The position numbers were made by a program, and so were the translations under genes. From the NCBI GenBank assembly GCA_945910005.1, contig OX246738.1, positions 19,973,458 to 20,037,457 of the forward strand: a stretch of DNA of 64,000 nucleotides, given 5' to 3'. Source of the DNA: Isoperla grammatica. Its lineage: Eukaryota > Arthropoda > Insecta > Plecoptera > Perlodidae. Shown piece by piece: positions 1 through 9,700 of the stretch (within the stretch, counting starts at the first letter, position 1; the number at the start of each line of letters is the position of its first letter). A model generated the notes under the pieces. The model saw only the letters and a list, made by a program, of their open reading frames with translations. It made no database searches and had not been told where the DNA came from.

Positions 1-734
1 TCTTCCAGTCATCCTTGCGACATGTCCAAACTCACTTTAATCCCCGCTCCTTGTTATAATCACAACACAAGATGTAATAATAAAAACAATAATACTAATG
101 TTATGTCATTCTCCGGCTGAGCTCCTGAATGAGATTATTCACTTCGGTCTTGTAACGTAGCCTGTTAGCTCAAGTGTAATAAGAAAACGCTGGTGTGAAG
201 TTAGATGACAGCTAGTAGAAGCCTTCACTACAATGTCTCTTTACTATACTACGGATACGGTTGATTTATGCATTAATACTATTAATAGTAATGACAGTGA
301 CAAAAATAGTTATATGCATTTTAATAATGAAAATTATTATTTTATAATTATTTTCTTTGTTGATTACAATCAATAAAAAACGTGATTAATCCTCATTTAG
401 TTCTCAAATTTCTAACTAGTTTAAGTTAATTTTTACTAAATACATTACAATAAATACTACTGTGGGGTTTGAACGTATAAAGTTCTTTCTTATTCGAATA
501 ACTAGTTTTAAAAATAATGCGACTATAATTACTACGGTCCTATAATAATTATGCATATGCATGTACTATGATAATTATGTTATTATAATAATTGTGTTAT
601 TATGGTTATTATCTCATAAGATAGGTCAAGTAACACTCATCTGTTTATTAGTTAACATCCAGTAATACAAACATTTATATCAAAACATTTGCGTTCACCG
701 CAAGCCCGTCTTAATTAAATGCTAACAACGCTAA
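1..734. other. AT-rich sequence without recognisable gene
   Basis: No reading frame over 60 codons, RNA gene or repeat could be supported here. The stretch is strongly AT-rich with TAAT/ATTA-rich runs around 280-620, as expected for intergenic or intronic DNA. Confidence 0.5.
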
Positions 735-901
735 TATAGGCAACCCAAGACTACCTTACATATGCTTTCGTCACATCCGGGGTATTCCTAGGCAATCAGC
801 GATCGGTATTTGCGCGCTATTGTCTCGAGCGGTTCGCTGGTTGGCTAGGAATACCCCGGATGTGACGAAAGCATGTGCAAGGTTGTTTTGGGTTGCCTAT
901 A
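735..901. mobile_element. Hairpin MITE with TA target duplication
   Basis: A near-complete palindrome. The terminal ten bases TAGGCAACCC (737-746) recur as the reverse complement GGGTTGCCTA (890-899). Inside them, arms of about 28 bp (about 761-790 and 845-873) match essentially perfectly, including the CCGGGGTATTCCTA core. The loop (about 795-842) also contains partly complementary pieces (CAATCAGCGA versus the complement of TCGCTGGTTG). Each end is followed by TA (735-736, 900-901), consistent with a TA target-site duplication as made by Tc1/mariner-type transposases. It has no coding capacity, so it would be non-autonomous. The superfamily assignment is inferred only from the TA. Confidence 0.8.
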
Positions 902-1043
902 CCTAACTAGGTGTAGCCTACATTCTTGTATGTAAATATTTGAGTAGTAATGAGAAACTAAAAAATCCATTGCCAGCTGGGAATTGAAAAGTTATACATT
1001 ACCAGACATTAAAACAAGGGCAGTAAATACTAAATACATCATC

Positions 1044-1360
1044 TTTATAGACACCTTTTCGTTTGTTCGTGAGTTCCTATAACGCTTGATCGTACCACGT
1101 GACTTTTCATCCATGCAGTTCATAAAATAAAAGCTACCAAAAGAAGCGGGTTCCCTATATGGCCCAGGGCTTGATTGAGTATTTCAAACTTTGAAGTTTC
1201 AAGTTTTTATTTTAATTTTTTTAAGTTTCTAGTTAAGTTTTAAACTTCAAATAAGCCTGTGCTAAAGTTGGAACTCAAATCGCAAAGCCAATAATATTTG
1301 CCAAGCTTATTTTAATGTCCACTCCAACCAGGACCGAGGACCTATTTAAAAGTTTCAATA
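1044..1360. repeat. Dispersed repeat family A, copy 1
   Basis: This segment shares ordered blocks with 12930-13202. Both carry a CGTACCACGTGA block, an AGCGGGTT.CCTATA block, GCCCAG, and further on GCCAAT...CAAGCTTATTT. A later pair, CACACAACGAGCAA (near 1755 and 13261), extends the relationship. The two copies are diverged with indels, so this looks like an old interspersed repeat rather than a recent duplication. No ends, tail or coding sequence were found, so its class is unknown. Confidence 0.55.
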
Positions 1361-1899
1361 GCCACCGTATGGTGACCAAACTAAGAGCAGACATAAAGAG
1401 CGCATTAAGATGACAGACAGTCAAGGTTGATAATCTACACGGCTAGGTTTCACTTCTAAATAAACGCCTTTGTGTAAAATAGGTGAATGAATATACAGTT
1501 GCTTATGGTGGGCAAACAACAAAATGTAGCTAATAACGTTTAGGTCGAGAACTTTATTTAAAGATAATACGTGTTGCAATAACGCATGCTAATCTTCTTT
1601 AAGCACCAAAATCGAATACAGGATATATGTACAAATCACGCATCAATACATAAAGCTTGTTGTAGCATCATCTTATTTGAATCACCGTCAGCCAAGGTGC
1701 CCAAGGATGAATCTGTGGCCGAAACCGTTATTGAATCTCGACATTGTTAAATTCACACAACGAGCAACTCACCAACTAACCAAGTTGATAAAGAAGATTC
1801 TGTACTGCCCTTGATTTATTAATATTAAAATTATAATCGTTTGATGTTGAACGATGTACCCGACAGCTAGGTTATATGTGTCGAAGAATGTAGGAAGGG

Positions 1900-2020
1900 G
1901 AAAAGTAGGAGGGAAAAAATAAATAGATAAAATGGGAAAGAGGAAATTGTAGGGTCTCATTTCGTAGCGTCTAACGACTGGCAGAGTCGTCCTATAGGCA
2001 CAATTCTACCCCTGATCCAT
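1900..2020. repeat. Dispersed repeat family B, copy 1
   Basis: The blocks TGTAGGRTCT, TGGCAGAGTC and ATTCTACCCCTGATCCA here correspond in the same order to a segment at 42130-42245 (TGTAGGATCT, TGGCAGAGTC, ATATTACCCCGGGACCA). A purine-rich stretch precedes the block in both copies. It directly abuts the 5S-derived unit that follows, so it may be part of the same composite retroposon, but the second copy lacks the 5S part. Confidence 0.45.
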
Positions 2021-2059
2021 ACCCCCTAATCCCTTTATTTGAGTGTACATGTAGCGAAT

Positions 2060-2345
2060 GTAGATAAGCCAACGGTTAAGCCGCGGCGGTCGCTTAGCAG
2101 GTTCCCATACGACCACCGAAGTAAAGCAACCTCGGGCTAGGTCAGGAGGTGGATGGGTGACCACTATCCTCTGAAACAATAGATACCGTTGGTTAGAGCA
2201 GATTAGAGGGTTCGAAAGCTTGTGTAACAGCTTCGTTTTTCTCTTCAACTGCTCGGCAGTCCAGGTTAGTGGAGGAACGTATATGACTGGTCAAAGTTAC
2301 ACCATCCTTTCGGATGAGACGTAAAACCTATGGCCCCTTGGTACT
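2060..2345 (+). mobile_element. 5S rRNA-derived SINE
   Basis: The segment at about 2117-2165 keeps the order and spacing of a 5S rRNA gene's internal promoter: an AAGTAAAGCAACCTCGGGC stretch like 5S box A, then GTGGATGGGTGACC (2149-2162) like box C (TGGATGGGAGACC). The 5S similarity fades on both sides, so this is not an intact 5S gene. A different body follows, ending with CGGATGAGACGTAAAACC (about 2312-2329), which resembles tails I recall from metazoan SINEs. A 5S head joined to an unrelated body is the architecture of SINE3-type elements. No clear target duplication or poly(A) was found, so both ends are approximate. Confidence 0.65.
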
Positions 2346-2399
2346 TTTTGACATGAGTAGTCTACGTGCTGGTACGAGGCTTCTCCTCCTCCCTTCCTC

Positions 2400-3840
2400 A
2401 GTATAATTCATCAATTATCACTCATCAGGCTAAAGAGGGCATTGTGCCCTACACTGGCATTAATTACAATACAATTTTAAAAAAATTGGATAGCAGGTGT
2501 GTCATGGTGGAGGTGCCGGTGTAAATTGAGTGAAGTAGTTGGATATCCCAATTATTTATTTCTTCTGCAACGTTGGTCATATTGACGTGCGTCCATCAAC
2601 AAGATCCAGTTATCGAGTGTCTTGTGTAACGACGAGGCAAACAGCGTCGCCTGGGTGGATGCAAACCAAGGGCCGCTGTCGTCAAGGAGAATGCAAACAA
2701 GGGTCAGACAGCAGCTATTTGCACACTTCTACCAGTGAGAGCTTTGTTTGACAAGAGTAGTCTAGGAACATTCCGAGCTCTTGGCGAGCGGTTCGCTTCG
2801 CTTAACCCTCAGTAAACACAAATAATTGCCTGGCATAAACAACGGGGGACCATGTGTTTTTCTTCGATTTGATGGTCTGCCGAAATTGACTGAACGGGTT
2901 TCATTTTCAGGTAGTTTATATTTATGTTGCATTGGAAGGTAAATAGAGTTTTTGGAGTAGCAACTTATGTGCATACAACCCGTTAGATGTAAGGCAGAGT
3001 GATTTGTTTGTTTGATTTAATTTAATTCGTTAACTAAAAGTCGCGGTAAATATTATTACAATGTCAGGTATTTAGAAATTAGGACACGTGAGTGTTTTCG
3101 TTCGGAATAATTGAAAAAAATTGTAAATTGAATTTCAGTTTATATGCATAAATCTACAATGAAGCTTTGTTTATATGAATATATGTGTGAAAATGCAATA
3201 ATCGACGACGACAAAATTAAGGTATGATTATAAATCAAAGTTTAAATAATATTATTGAGTTGTTTGATCGTATCGTTGGAAGTAACCATTTGAAAATATT
3301 TAATATACATGTACTCTTGTGTTTAAAAAATTCTAAGTCTATTATAATCTATTATTCACTGTTTAAAGTGTATGAAAATTGCAAAAAGCCATTACATGTC
3401 GCTCTAAATGTTTGTGATGGTTTCAACATGTATAATCCGTGTTACATTCTAGTTTGAGTAGATCTAATATTCGATATGGTCATAACCGCTTATTTCGCTT
3501 CGTTAAGAATCTTTTCCTGGTAAATCTGGTAACAAGTAACCCACCTTTTGTTAATGGGAATGAAATCAGTTGCTCCCAGTAGGATTGTTATTAACAATCA
3601 GGAAAGTATTCTCGTAGCCCTACAAAAGGTGACTTGCCTTGACTATGATAATGTATACGCTAATATTTCCTTGTCTGCCTAATCGTCAAAACAACCCTAT
3701 CGACCGATTCAGTGACAAAGAATGTGTTGAAATATTAACGTCAATCAACAACAAGTCTCGTCATAGTGATTAACTTGATCGTCAAACTATCCATTAAGCG
3801 TGATCAATATTTATCACGGTTTGCTAGGGCCGGGTAGCAG
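2400..3840. other. AT-rich stretch, no assignable gene
   Basis: Short frames occur (for example 2539-2751, 70 codons, and 3224-3457, 77 codons), but none has a recognisable domain and none has plausible splice context that I could defend. Composition is AT-rich throughout. A GTAGTCTA block recurs near 2358 and 2757 but is too short to call a repeat. Confidence 0.4.
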
Positions 3841-4335
3841 ATGGAAACAAAGGCTGGTGCCTCGAAGGAGTCTCGTTCATTAGCCTGTATGCAACTCCCT
3901 GGGGGGAGAAACGGGTGCGACACAGATAGAGGTAAACATAGCGTTGCACACCAGCTGAGCACAAAGACGACGCGAGCAATAACTAACTTGAACTTAGCCG
4001 CTCCATTACCCAGAGGCAAGATAGGGGAGTCCCGAGCCAGATCTCTTATCAGGGTGACCTCTACAAAGCGAGGTCGCCAAGTTTTAGTTGTTAATTGTAG
4101 CGGAGAGATTAAGCTTAGGCTCGATGCGATTATTGCTAAACATGATATCCCGAGACGCATTAACGCCCTGTGCAATACATCATGCTCGATAGATGTAACC
4201 GGCTCCCTTAGGGGGTATCAGCCACTTAGTCTTTACATGGTTAAGGAGGGATGGATGTGTGTTTTCCCTTATCGGAAGCGTAATTCAATGATTAGGTACG
4301 CTGCATGTATTCCCAGTTCTAGTTTTGCGTGTTAG
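3841..4335 (+). CDS. Hypothetical 164-codon ORF in a GC-rich patch
   Basis: This is one of the longest ATG-started frames in the window outside the satellite arrays and the transposon gene. It lies in a patch (about 3830-4235) that is clearly richer in GC and CpG than the sequence on either side. The predicted product is basic (many Arg and Lys) with no signal peptide, membrane segment or motif that I recognise. The opposite strand is also open for 123 codons (3804-4175), which weakens the coding case because GC-rich DNA has fewer stops on both strands. It could be an exon, a CpG-rich regulatory patch or a fragment of a foreign or mobile sequence. I do not recognise a family. Confidence 0.2.
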   Translation: METKAGASKESRSLACMQLPGGRNGCDTDRGKHSVAHQLSTKTTRAITNLNLAAPLPRGKIGESRARSLIRVTSTKRGRQVLVVNCSGEIKLRLDAIIAKHDIPRRINALCNTSCSIDVTGSLRGYQPLSLYMVKEGWMCVFPYRKRNSMIRYAACIPSSSFAC

Positions 4336-4947
4336 ACTTGAAATTGGATTTAGGAGCCAATGCACTTAGCCTTATTGCAAAATAAGTATTATCGGTTGAT
4401 TTTTATTGATTTTACTTTTTGTGGTTTTTATGAAAAACACCATTCGATTTTCTACGACAGTGGAGATTAATAAATACGTGCAATTCATTGATATGGTAGT
4501 GACTTTAATGTCATATATAACTAGTTAGACAATCATGAAACATGTATTTGTATTGTGTCATAAGTTTAAAGTAGCTTTATCCACAACGCGTTATTACGAT
4601 GATAAATAGTCTGGAAATAGGGTCAAAGTTTTTTTTGAAGATAGTATTCTCGTACAAGTACAAGACGCATGACAGAATCACTGTGGTTTCATCCGGGGAA
4701 ACAACTATGAACTAATGATAACATATGATTTAAGAAACTATCCTCAAAATGATCCAAACGACAGCAAGAAATGCAATCAGTATACAACTCAATTTATGTT
4801 TGAAACTGTGATATAAATCTAGATTAACTGGCATGGTAAGATGTACTCAATAATTATTATTGTGATTTATTCCTAGCATCAGCTTGGTATTTACTTAAAG
4901 TAGATTAGTGAGCAAAATACTGGTCAGTTACCAACATGATATTTTTA
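4336..4947. other. AT-rich stretch, nothing assignable
   Basis: No frame over 60 codons, RNA gene or repeat structure is visible between the GC-rich ORF and the 53-bp tandem array. Confidence 0.4.
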
Positions 4948-5218
4948 AATAACAGTGTTTATACAGATATACTAATACTAATTGCTTGCTAATACTGATA
5001 AATAACAGTGTTTATACAGATATACTGATACTAATTGCTTGCTGATACTGATAAATAACAGTGTTTATACAGATATACTGATTGCTTGCTGATACTGATA
5101 AATAACAGTGTTTATACAGATATACTGATACTAATTGCTTGCTGATACTGATAAATAACAGTGTTTATACAGATATACTGATACTAATTGCTTGCTGATA
5201 CTGATAAATAACAGTGTT
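4948..5218. repeat. 53-bp tandem repeat, about five copies
   Basis: The block AACAGTGTTTATACAGATAT recurs at 4951, 5004, 5057, 5104 and 5157, and a truncated AACAGTGTTA follows at 5210. The spacings are 53, 53, 47, 53 and 53 bp. The short unit has lost six bases (ATACTA). The rest of each unit is a GATACTAATTGCTTGCT segment with few substitutions, so the array is fairly young. It is AT-rich with no coding potential. Confidence 0.92.
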
Positions 5219-5686
5219 AACGCCCTTATAATATAGACGAACAATCTTTTCGCGAGTTCCACATAACTGTACAGCTTTTTGCTGATAGAAGCTTTGTATG
5301 ATGTTCCATACTGGCCGGTAAAACTGTTTTCCTTTTACACATAAAAACATCATCGTCGTTGTGTTTAAACAGGATTATACACAATATAAAACATAACCCG
5401 AGAGGCACAATGTATAATAAACCGTGGTTTTTGTATCACCGCTTGCCGGAAAACAGTAATCAAAATGTTACATACGTCGAGGTATCACGTTCTCACCGTA
5501 AATATTTACCGATGTGTAGCATACGCGTGTAAATGTGTTTTAGACACATGCTTTGTCTTTGTTTGAAGCCATTACATCTATTTGTACAACCGGAACATTG
5601 TCCATGTTTTCCAAAAATGGATTTGTGTTTTTATGGTTTTCATAGTTAAATGTGAAGTTATGGTTGTCGAACACATTTATTTATTT

Positions 5687-5790
5687 AGGTGGCTCGTTGG
5701 TCCAGTAGGTGGCTCGTTGGTCCAGTGGTTAGCATCCCTGCTTCCAATGCAGAAGGTCCCGGGTTCAAATCCCGCTTCAGGCAGAACTTT
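5687..5790 (+). mobile_element. tRNA-like unit, probable SINE head
   Basis: It contains a Pol III A box (TGGTCCAGTGG, 5718-5728) and a B box (GGTTCAAATCC, 5762-5772) at tRNA-like spacing. The anticodon-like arm CCTGC-TTCCAAT-GCAGA would read CCA (Trp). The 3' strand TTCAGGC does not pair with the 5' strand GGCTCGT, so the acceptor stem is broken and a functional tRNA is unlikely. The first 20 bases are tandemly duplicated (5687-5706 and 5707-5726). A T-rich run follows the tRNA-like part. A tRNA-derived SINE head or a decayed tRNA pseudogene would both fit. Confidence 0.55.
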
Positions 5791-5882
5791 TTTAACTTCT
5801 AATGTGGATTCAATTCCATTACTTCTTGGCTTAGGAATAAGTAAACGGTGACTTTGGAACCGTCCTAGCAACGAAGCACTCA

Positions 5883-6189
5883 ATAGGGCACTAGCAACAC
5901 CAAAAGACAACAATGAAACAAATGAATTGAATCGATGGACAAACAACAAGCTGTCAAAAAATAATTTCGTCTGATTTTGGAAAACAAAACAAAAAACAAA
6001 CAAATACTCATACAAAACTTTCACTTGGTCGTTGTCTATTATTAAAAGTTTTAAATGGCGAGCAGTTACTATTGCTACACTTGTTTTTATTTCTATGATT
6101 GCAATTTTATTATTTTGACAGCTGATGGTTTGTCCATCAGTTCAATTCATTTGTTCCATTGTTGTCTTTCGGTGTTGCTAGTGCCCTAT
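5883..6189. mobile_element. Foldback element with 62-bp inverted arms
   Basis: The left arm (5883-5944) and the reverse complement of the right arm (6128-6189) are both 62 bp and differ at only four positions. The ends read ATAGGGCACTAGCAACACC. The 183-bp spacer has no coding sequence. It sits about 100 bp downstream of the tRNA-like unit and may be part of the same composite. A diverged piece of the right arm recurs at about 57948-57987 (TTGTCCATCAGTTCAA), so this is a dispersed family. No convincing target duplication was found. Confidence 0.8.
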
Positions 6190-6409
6190 AAATTCAAAGT
6201 TGTTCTGAATCGGCCTTGTTGATTCTGGCATTTTTCCGCAGGTGTTCGCACTGTCCAATCACTGATTCATATGTTTCGTATTTGAAATATCGATCTTTGA
6301 TTGGTTATCGCTCACTTGTCGATGGTGTTCGAAGCCTACAGGGTTGGTTTAGTCGCTTTAAATTAAAGTCCCCCACTGCAAATCAGTTTGGTCACTGAGT
6401 GGGTAGACT

Positions 6410-6790
6410 CTAAATGTGAATTTATTTATTTATTTATTTTATTCATATGGCTCATAATAGTTACTCAAGGTTGTAATATCTCTTTTAACTCGAAACATGT
6501 ACGCAGTCAAAAGCAAAACATCGTTACAACTAGAGGGAAATTATATGAAAGTCTTGAATACTTATTATCTTGTACTAACATAATAGAAAACTAAGCATAA
6601 TCGTACATTAAAAACACAATGATTGAATGCAATCTCTAATAAGTTAGCGCCAGATGATGAAACATATCTAGCAAACTATGTTAGTATTACACGATGTTGA
6701 TTGTAAATGTTAGCTAAGGAATCTGTAAAGAGTTTTTCAAAACTCAAAATTCAAACAGTGTCAATAAAGATATTCATTCATTTATTAATA
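6410..6790 (+). mobile_element. Possible 3' end of a non-LTR retroposon
   Basis: The stretch ends with CAATAAAGATATTCATTCATTTATTA. It has a polyadenylation-type AATAAA (6763-6768) followed closely by a short ATTC/TTTA-type simple repeat, as at the 3' ends of many invertebrate LINEs and the SINEs that copy their tails. A (TTTA)n run at about 6419-6441 bounds it upstream. No reverse transcriptase or endonuclease coding sequence is visible, so this would be a severely 5'-truncated copy. The call rests only on the tail. Confidence 0.3.
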
Positions 6791-9700
6791 AAAGTTAAAA
6801 ATATCTTTGGATCTGTTCGTAGTATTAGTAGTTATCGTATTGCATACTGAAACGTTCAAGTAAGTGGCTTTGGGTGTAGACGATATTAAAATAAGCTTGG
6901 CATAATATAGTGATTAGCTTTGCTAAATCCGCTTGATCTTTAGCGCAGCCTAATTTCAAGTCTAGACCTTCAAATTGTTATTTGTAGTTTTATATAAGCT
7001 TGACAAGGCAATGGTGCTACATTCAGAAGCTACACTCACGATCAAACCCGAAGAGATACTGATGAGAATGAAGATATTTTTACCATCTGCGATTTGTATA
7101 TTAAGTGCATATAATATAATTTCATAAAGGGAGCATTAATATACATGAAAGCAGACTGTATAAAGTATTGCATGTAATCATTCGAATTTTGTAAAGAATC
7201 ACTTTTCATAGACAATTTTTTTTATATTTATGTTTTGCATTATTATACAATTTATTACATGAAAGACAAACATATCTTGATCACTTAATTATTATTATTC
7301 TTCCTCGCTCCAGTCATATTTACATAATATCTTTTGTTTGCTTGTTCCCGTACACAAGTTACATCGTCTTTGCGTCGGTGTAAAAAAAAAAAAAAAAATA
7401 AGCTAAATCTTTTCAGCAAAAACAAACGTTAACTCTTCTCCCGAAAACAACAAACCCGCCATAGAATCATCCCACTGAATGTTTTGCAACCGATTCTGTT
7501 TTGTCGACGTATCGTGTACGTTACTTCAGGTCGTTATCCAACGGAGACGGAACTTGATGTACCGTGTTCGTCATCATGTTTTAACTAAGCTGCGCGTACA
7601 TTTTCTACACTAACAGAAAGAAAATCAAGCTCTCATGTTTTGATTTAGAACATGAAGATTGAACTAATTGGAGGCCGTTATTACTTTACTTCACATCTAG
7701 GGACCAACTAAATCTGAATTTACATCTAATTGTTATCGATTATGAGAAGCTGATTATTCATGCATAGATTTAAAAAAGAAATGTATTTTTGCAATAAAAA
7801 TATAGATTACTTTAATCAGATGGGATTAAGGCCAATGTGGCAATTTTTTACTTCATACCTACATTTCTGTTAGAATATCACAAAAAATATACAAAAAAAC
7901 AGTAATTGTATTTCTAAAATACATACACTGCAAATCGTACTGCGCACTTCTATAACAATTAAGTTTAAGCGTAAGTTAAAATGCAGAATCTTGAGGAGAA
8001 AGTAGTAATGACAAATAATTACATGTGTAAATGCAGGGCATGCATGATCTTTCAATGCTTCATTGAATTAAACGGCGTTTGTAGAACGTTCCAACACACA
8101 ATTCTAAAGATGCTTTGATTATTTATCTATCGTCGTTTATATCACAAATGTCTCACCACGAAACACCTGCTACAAGTAATATATTTACATTTCTTTTTGC
8201 TATTTTACTCTTTCCTATATATATGGATTCTTAATTTATTCGGGGGGTAGGTGTATATTCCCACTCATTTGGTTCCTCCATTGGTCTGGGGTAGGGTACA
8301 CCAACCAATAGGTATTTAATATGTATAGTTTGTTGCTTCGTCTGTGCAATATAAATTAAATGTTTTTGAAAGCCACAATTGAAATTGGAATAAACACATC
8401 ACCAGATACCGCACCACACGCTTTCAGCATAACATTCTATACAATCGAACAATTGTAAAGTATGACGATTCATTCACGTGGTTCTCGTTCATTTCAATAC
8501 ATTAAATGAAAGACTCGGCGATCGAAATGTGTCAAACATTACTTCCCACTCACGATATATTTCATTAATTTTTTTGAAATCGCGTCGAATGAAGTTTTAA
8601 CGTCCCTAGAACAACTGGATTTATGTCTCCTGTTTCCGAGCTATAACTATGGCTTTGGACATCAATGGCTGGTTCCAATGATGGTGGTTGACATGCAATC
8701 CTTTCACCGCAGTACGAGCGGCTGATTTATGTTGCTGCACTCCGATCGTAATGAGCTTCCGTTTCAAATAATAACATTGCAAATAATAAATTTAACTCGT
8801 AAAAGATAATTTCTATTTCAACCAATCGACTTTATATAAGAGTAACGGAAGAAAATACATTATTATTATTATCAGTATTCTAGTAAAATAATACAAAAGT
8901 TTTTATGCCCCAATTTAATTTGTATGTGACTATAAATATGGGTACATTTTTGTTTATGTATTCCGGTTATAACGTATTTTACTTCTTATACTTGTTTAAA
9001 ACTAAGACAGTTGTACGTTTTAAAACTATAAAATAGATTAGTTAAAAACAAGGGATTGGATTTTGGTCAAGAATATCTAGTCTTTATGTCATCGTCCATG
9101 TGAATACAAATGCAATAGTATGATGGTATGTAAGAAACGAAAGCGGCCCCATCATACTTATATGTTTATTTTATACACGCCTTGTATGTATAGTTTGTAT
9201 GTTTGATGAATCATTTTTCTACTTTAGAAATAGTGAATGGGTTCTGTGATTTGCATACTAGGGAGTAGGGACACAGTAAAGGAATGATTTGTGAGCTTTG
9301 ATATCTAAGCTCGTTCGTTTGAATGATAAAGTAACCAAAACAGTCAAGCAAGCAGTTACACACTAAATGAACATAAAATTGTTATATTGTGTTTATCTTT
9401 AATTTTGGATCTCGAAGTATAAGAATATTATCAATTTGCAAGTTATCCTTGAGCATCGTTAAGAAAATAATCAGTTATTCTCGAAAGAATATATGCAACA
9501 AATTTTAATAAGTATCATCTTCATTACATGCATTAATTCCATTCTCTAATCTGTTACACGTTGTGTGCATTAAGGTTAGCTATGATTGTGTAATCTGATC
9601 TTTCTTCCGTGAAACTTTATAACGCAGGAAGATTTCAGCATCGTTGGATGAAGCGCTTCTGCACTAAGCTATAGGTATAACCTAGACTCGTGCAAAATTA

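Noticed and set aside
2110..2165. Functional 5S rRNA gene
   Set aside because: Only the internal promoter region resembles 5S. Both ends are unrelated and the sequence continues into a SINE-like body.
5711..5782. Functional tRNA-Trp(CCA) gene
   Set aside because: A and B boxes and the anticodon-like loop are present, but the acceptor stem strands do not pair and the head is partly duplicated. A SINE or pseudogene is more likely.
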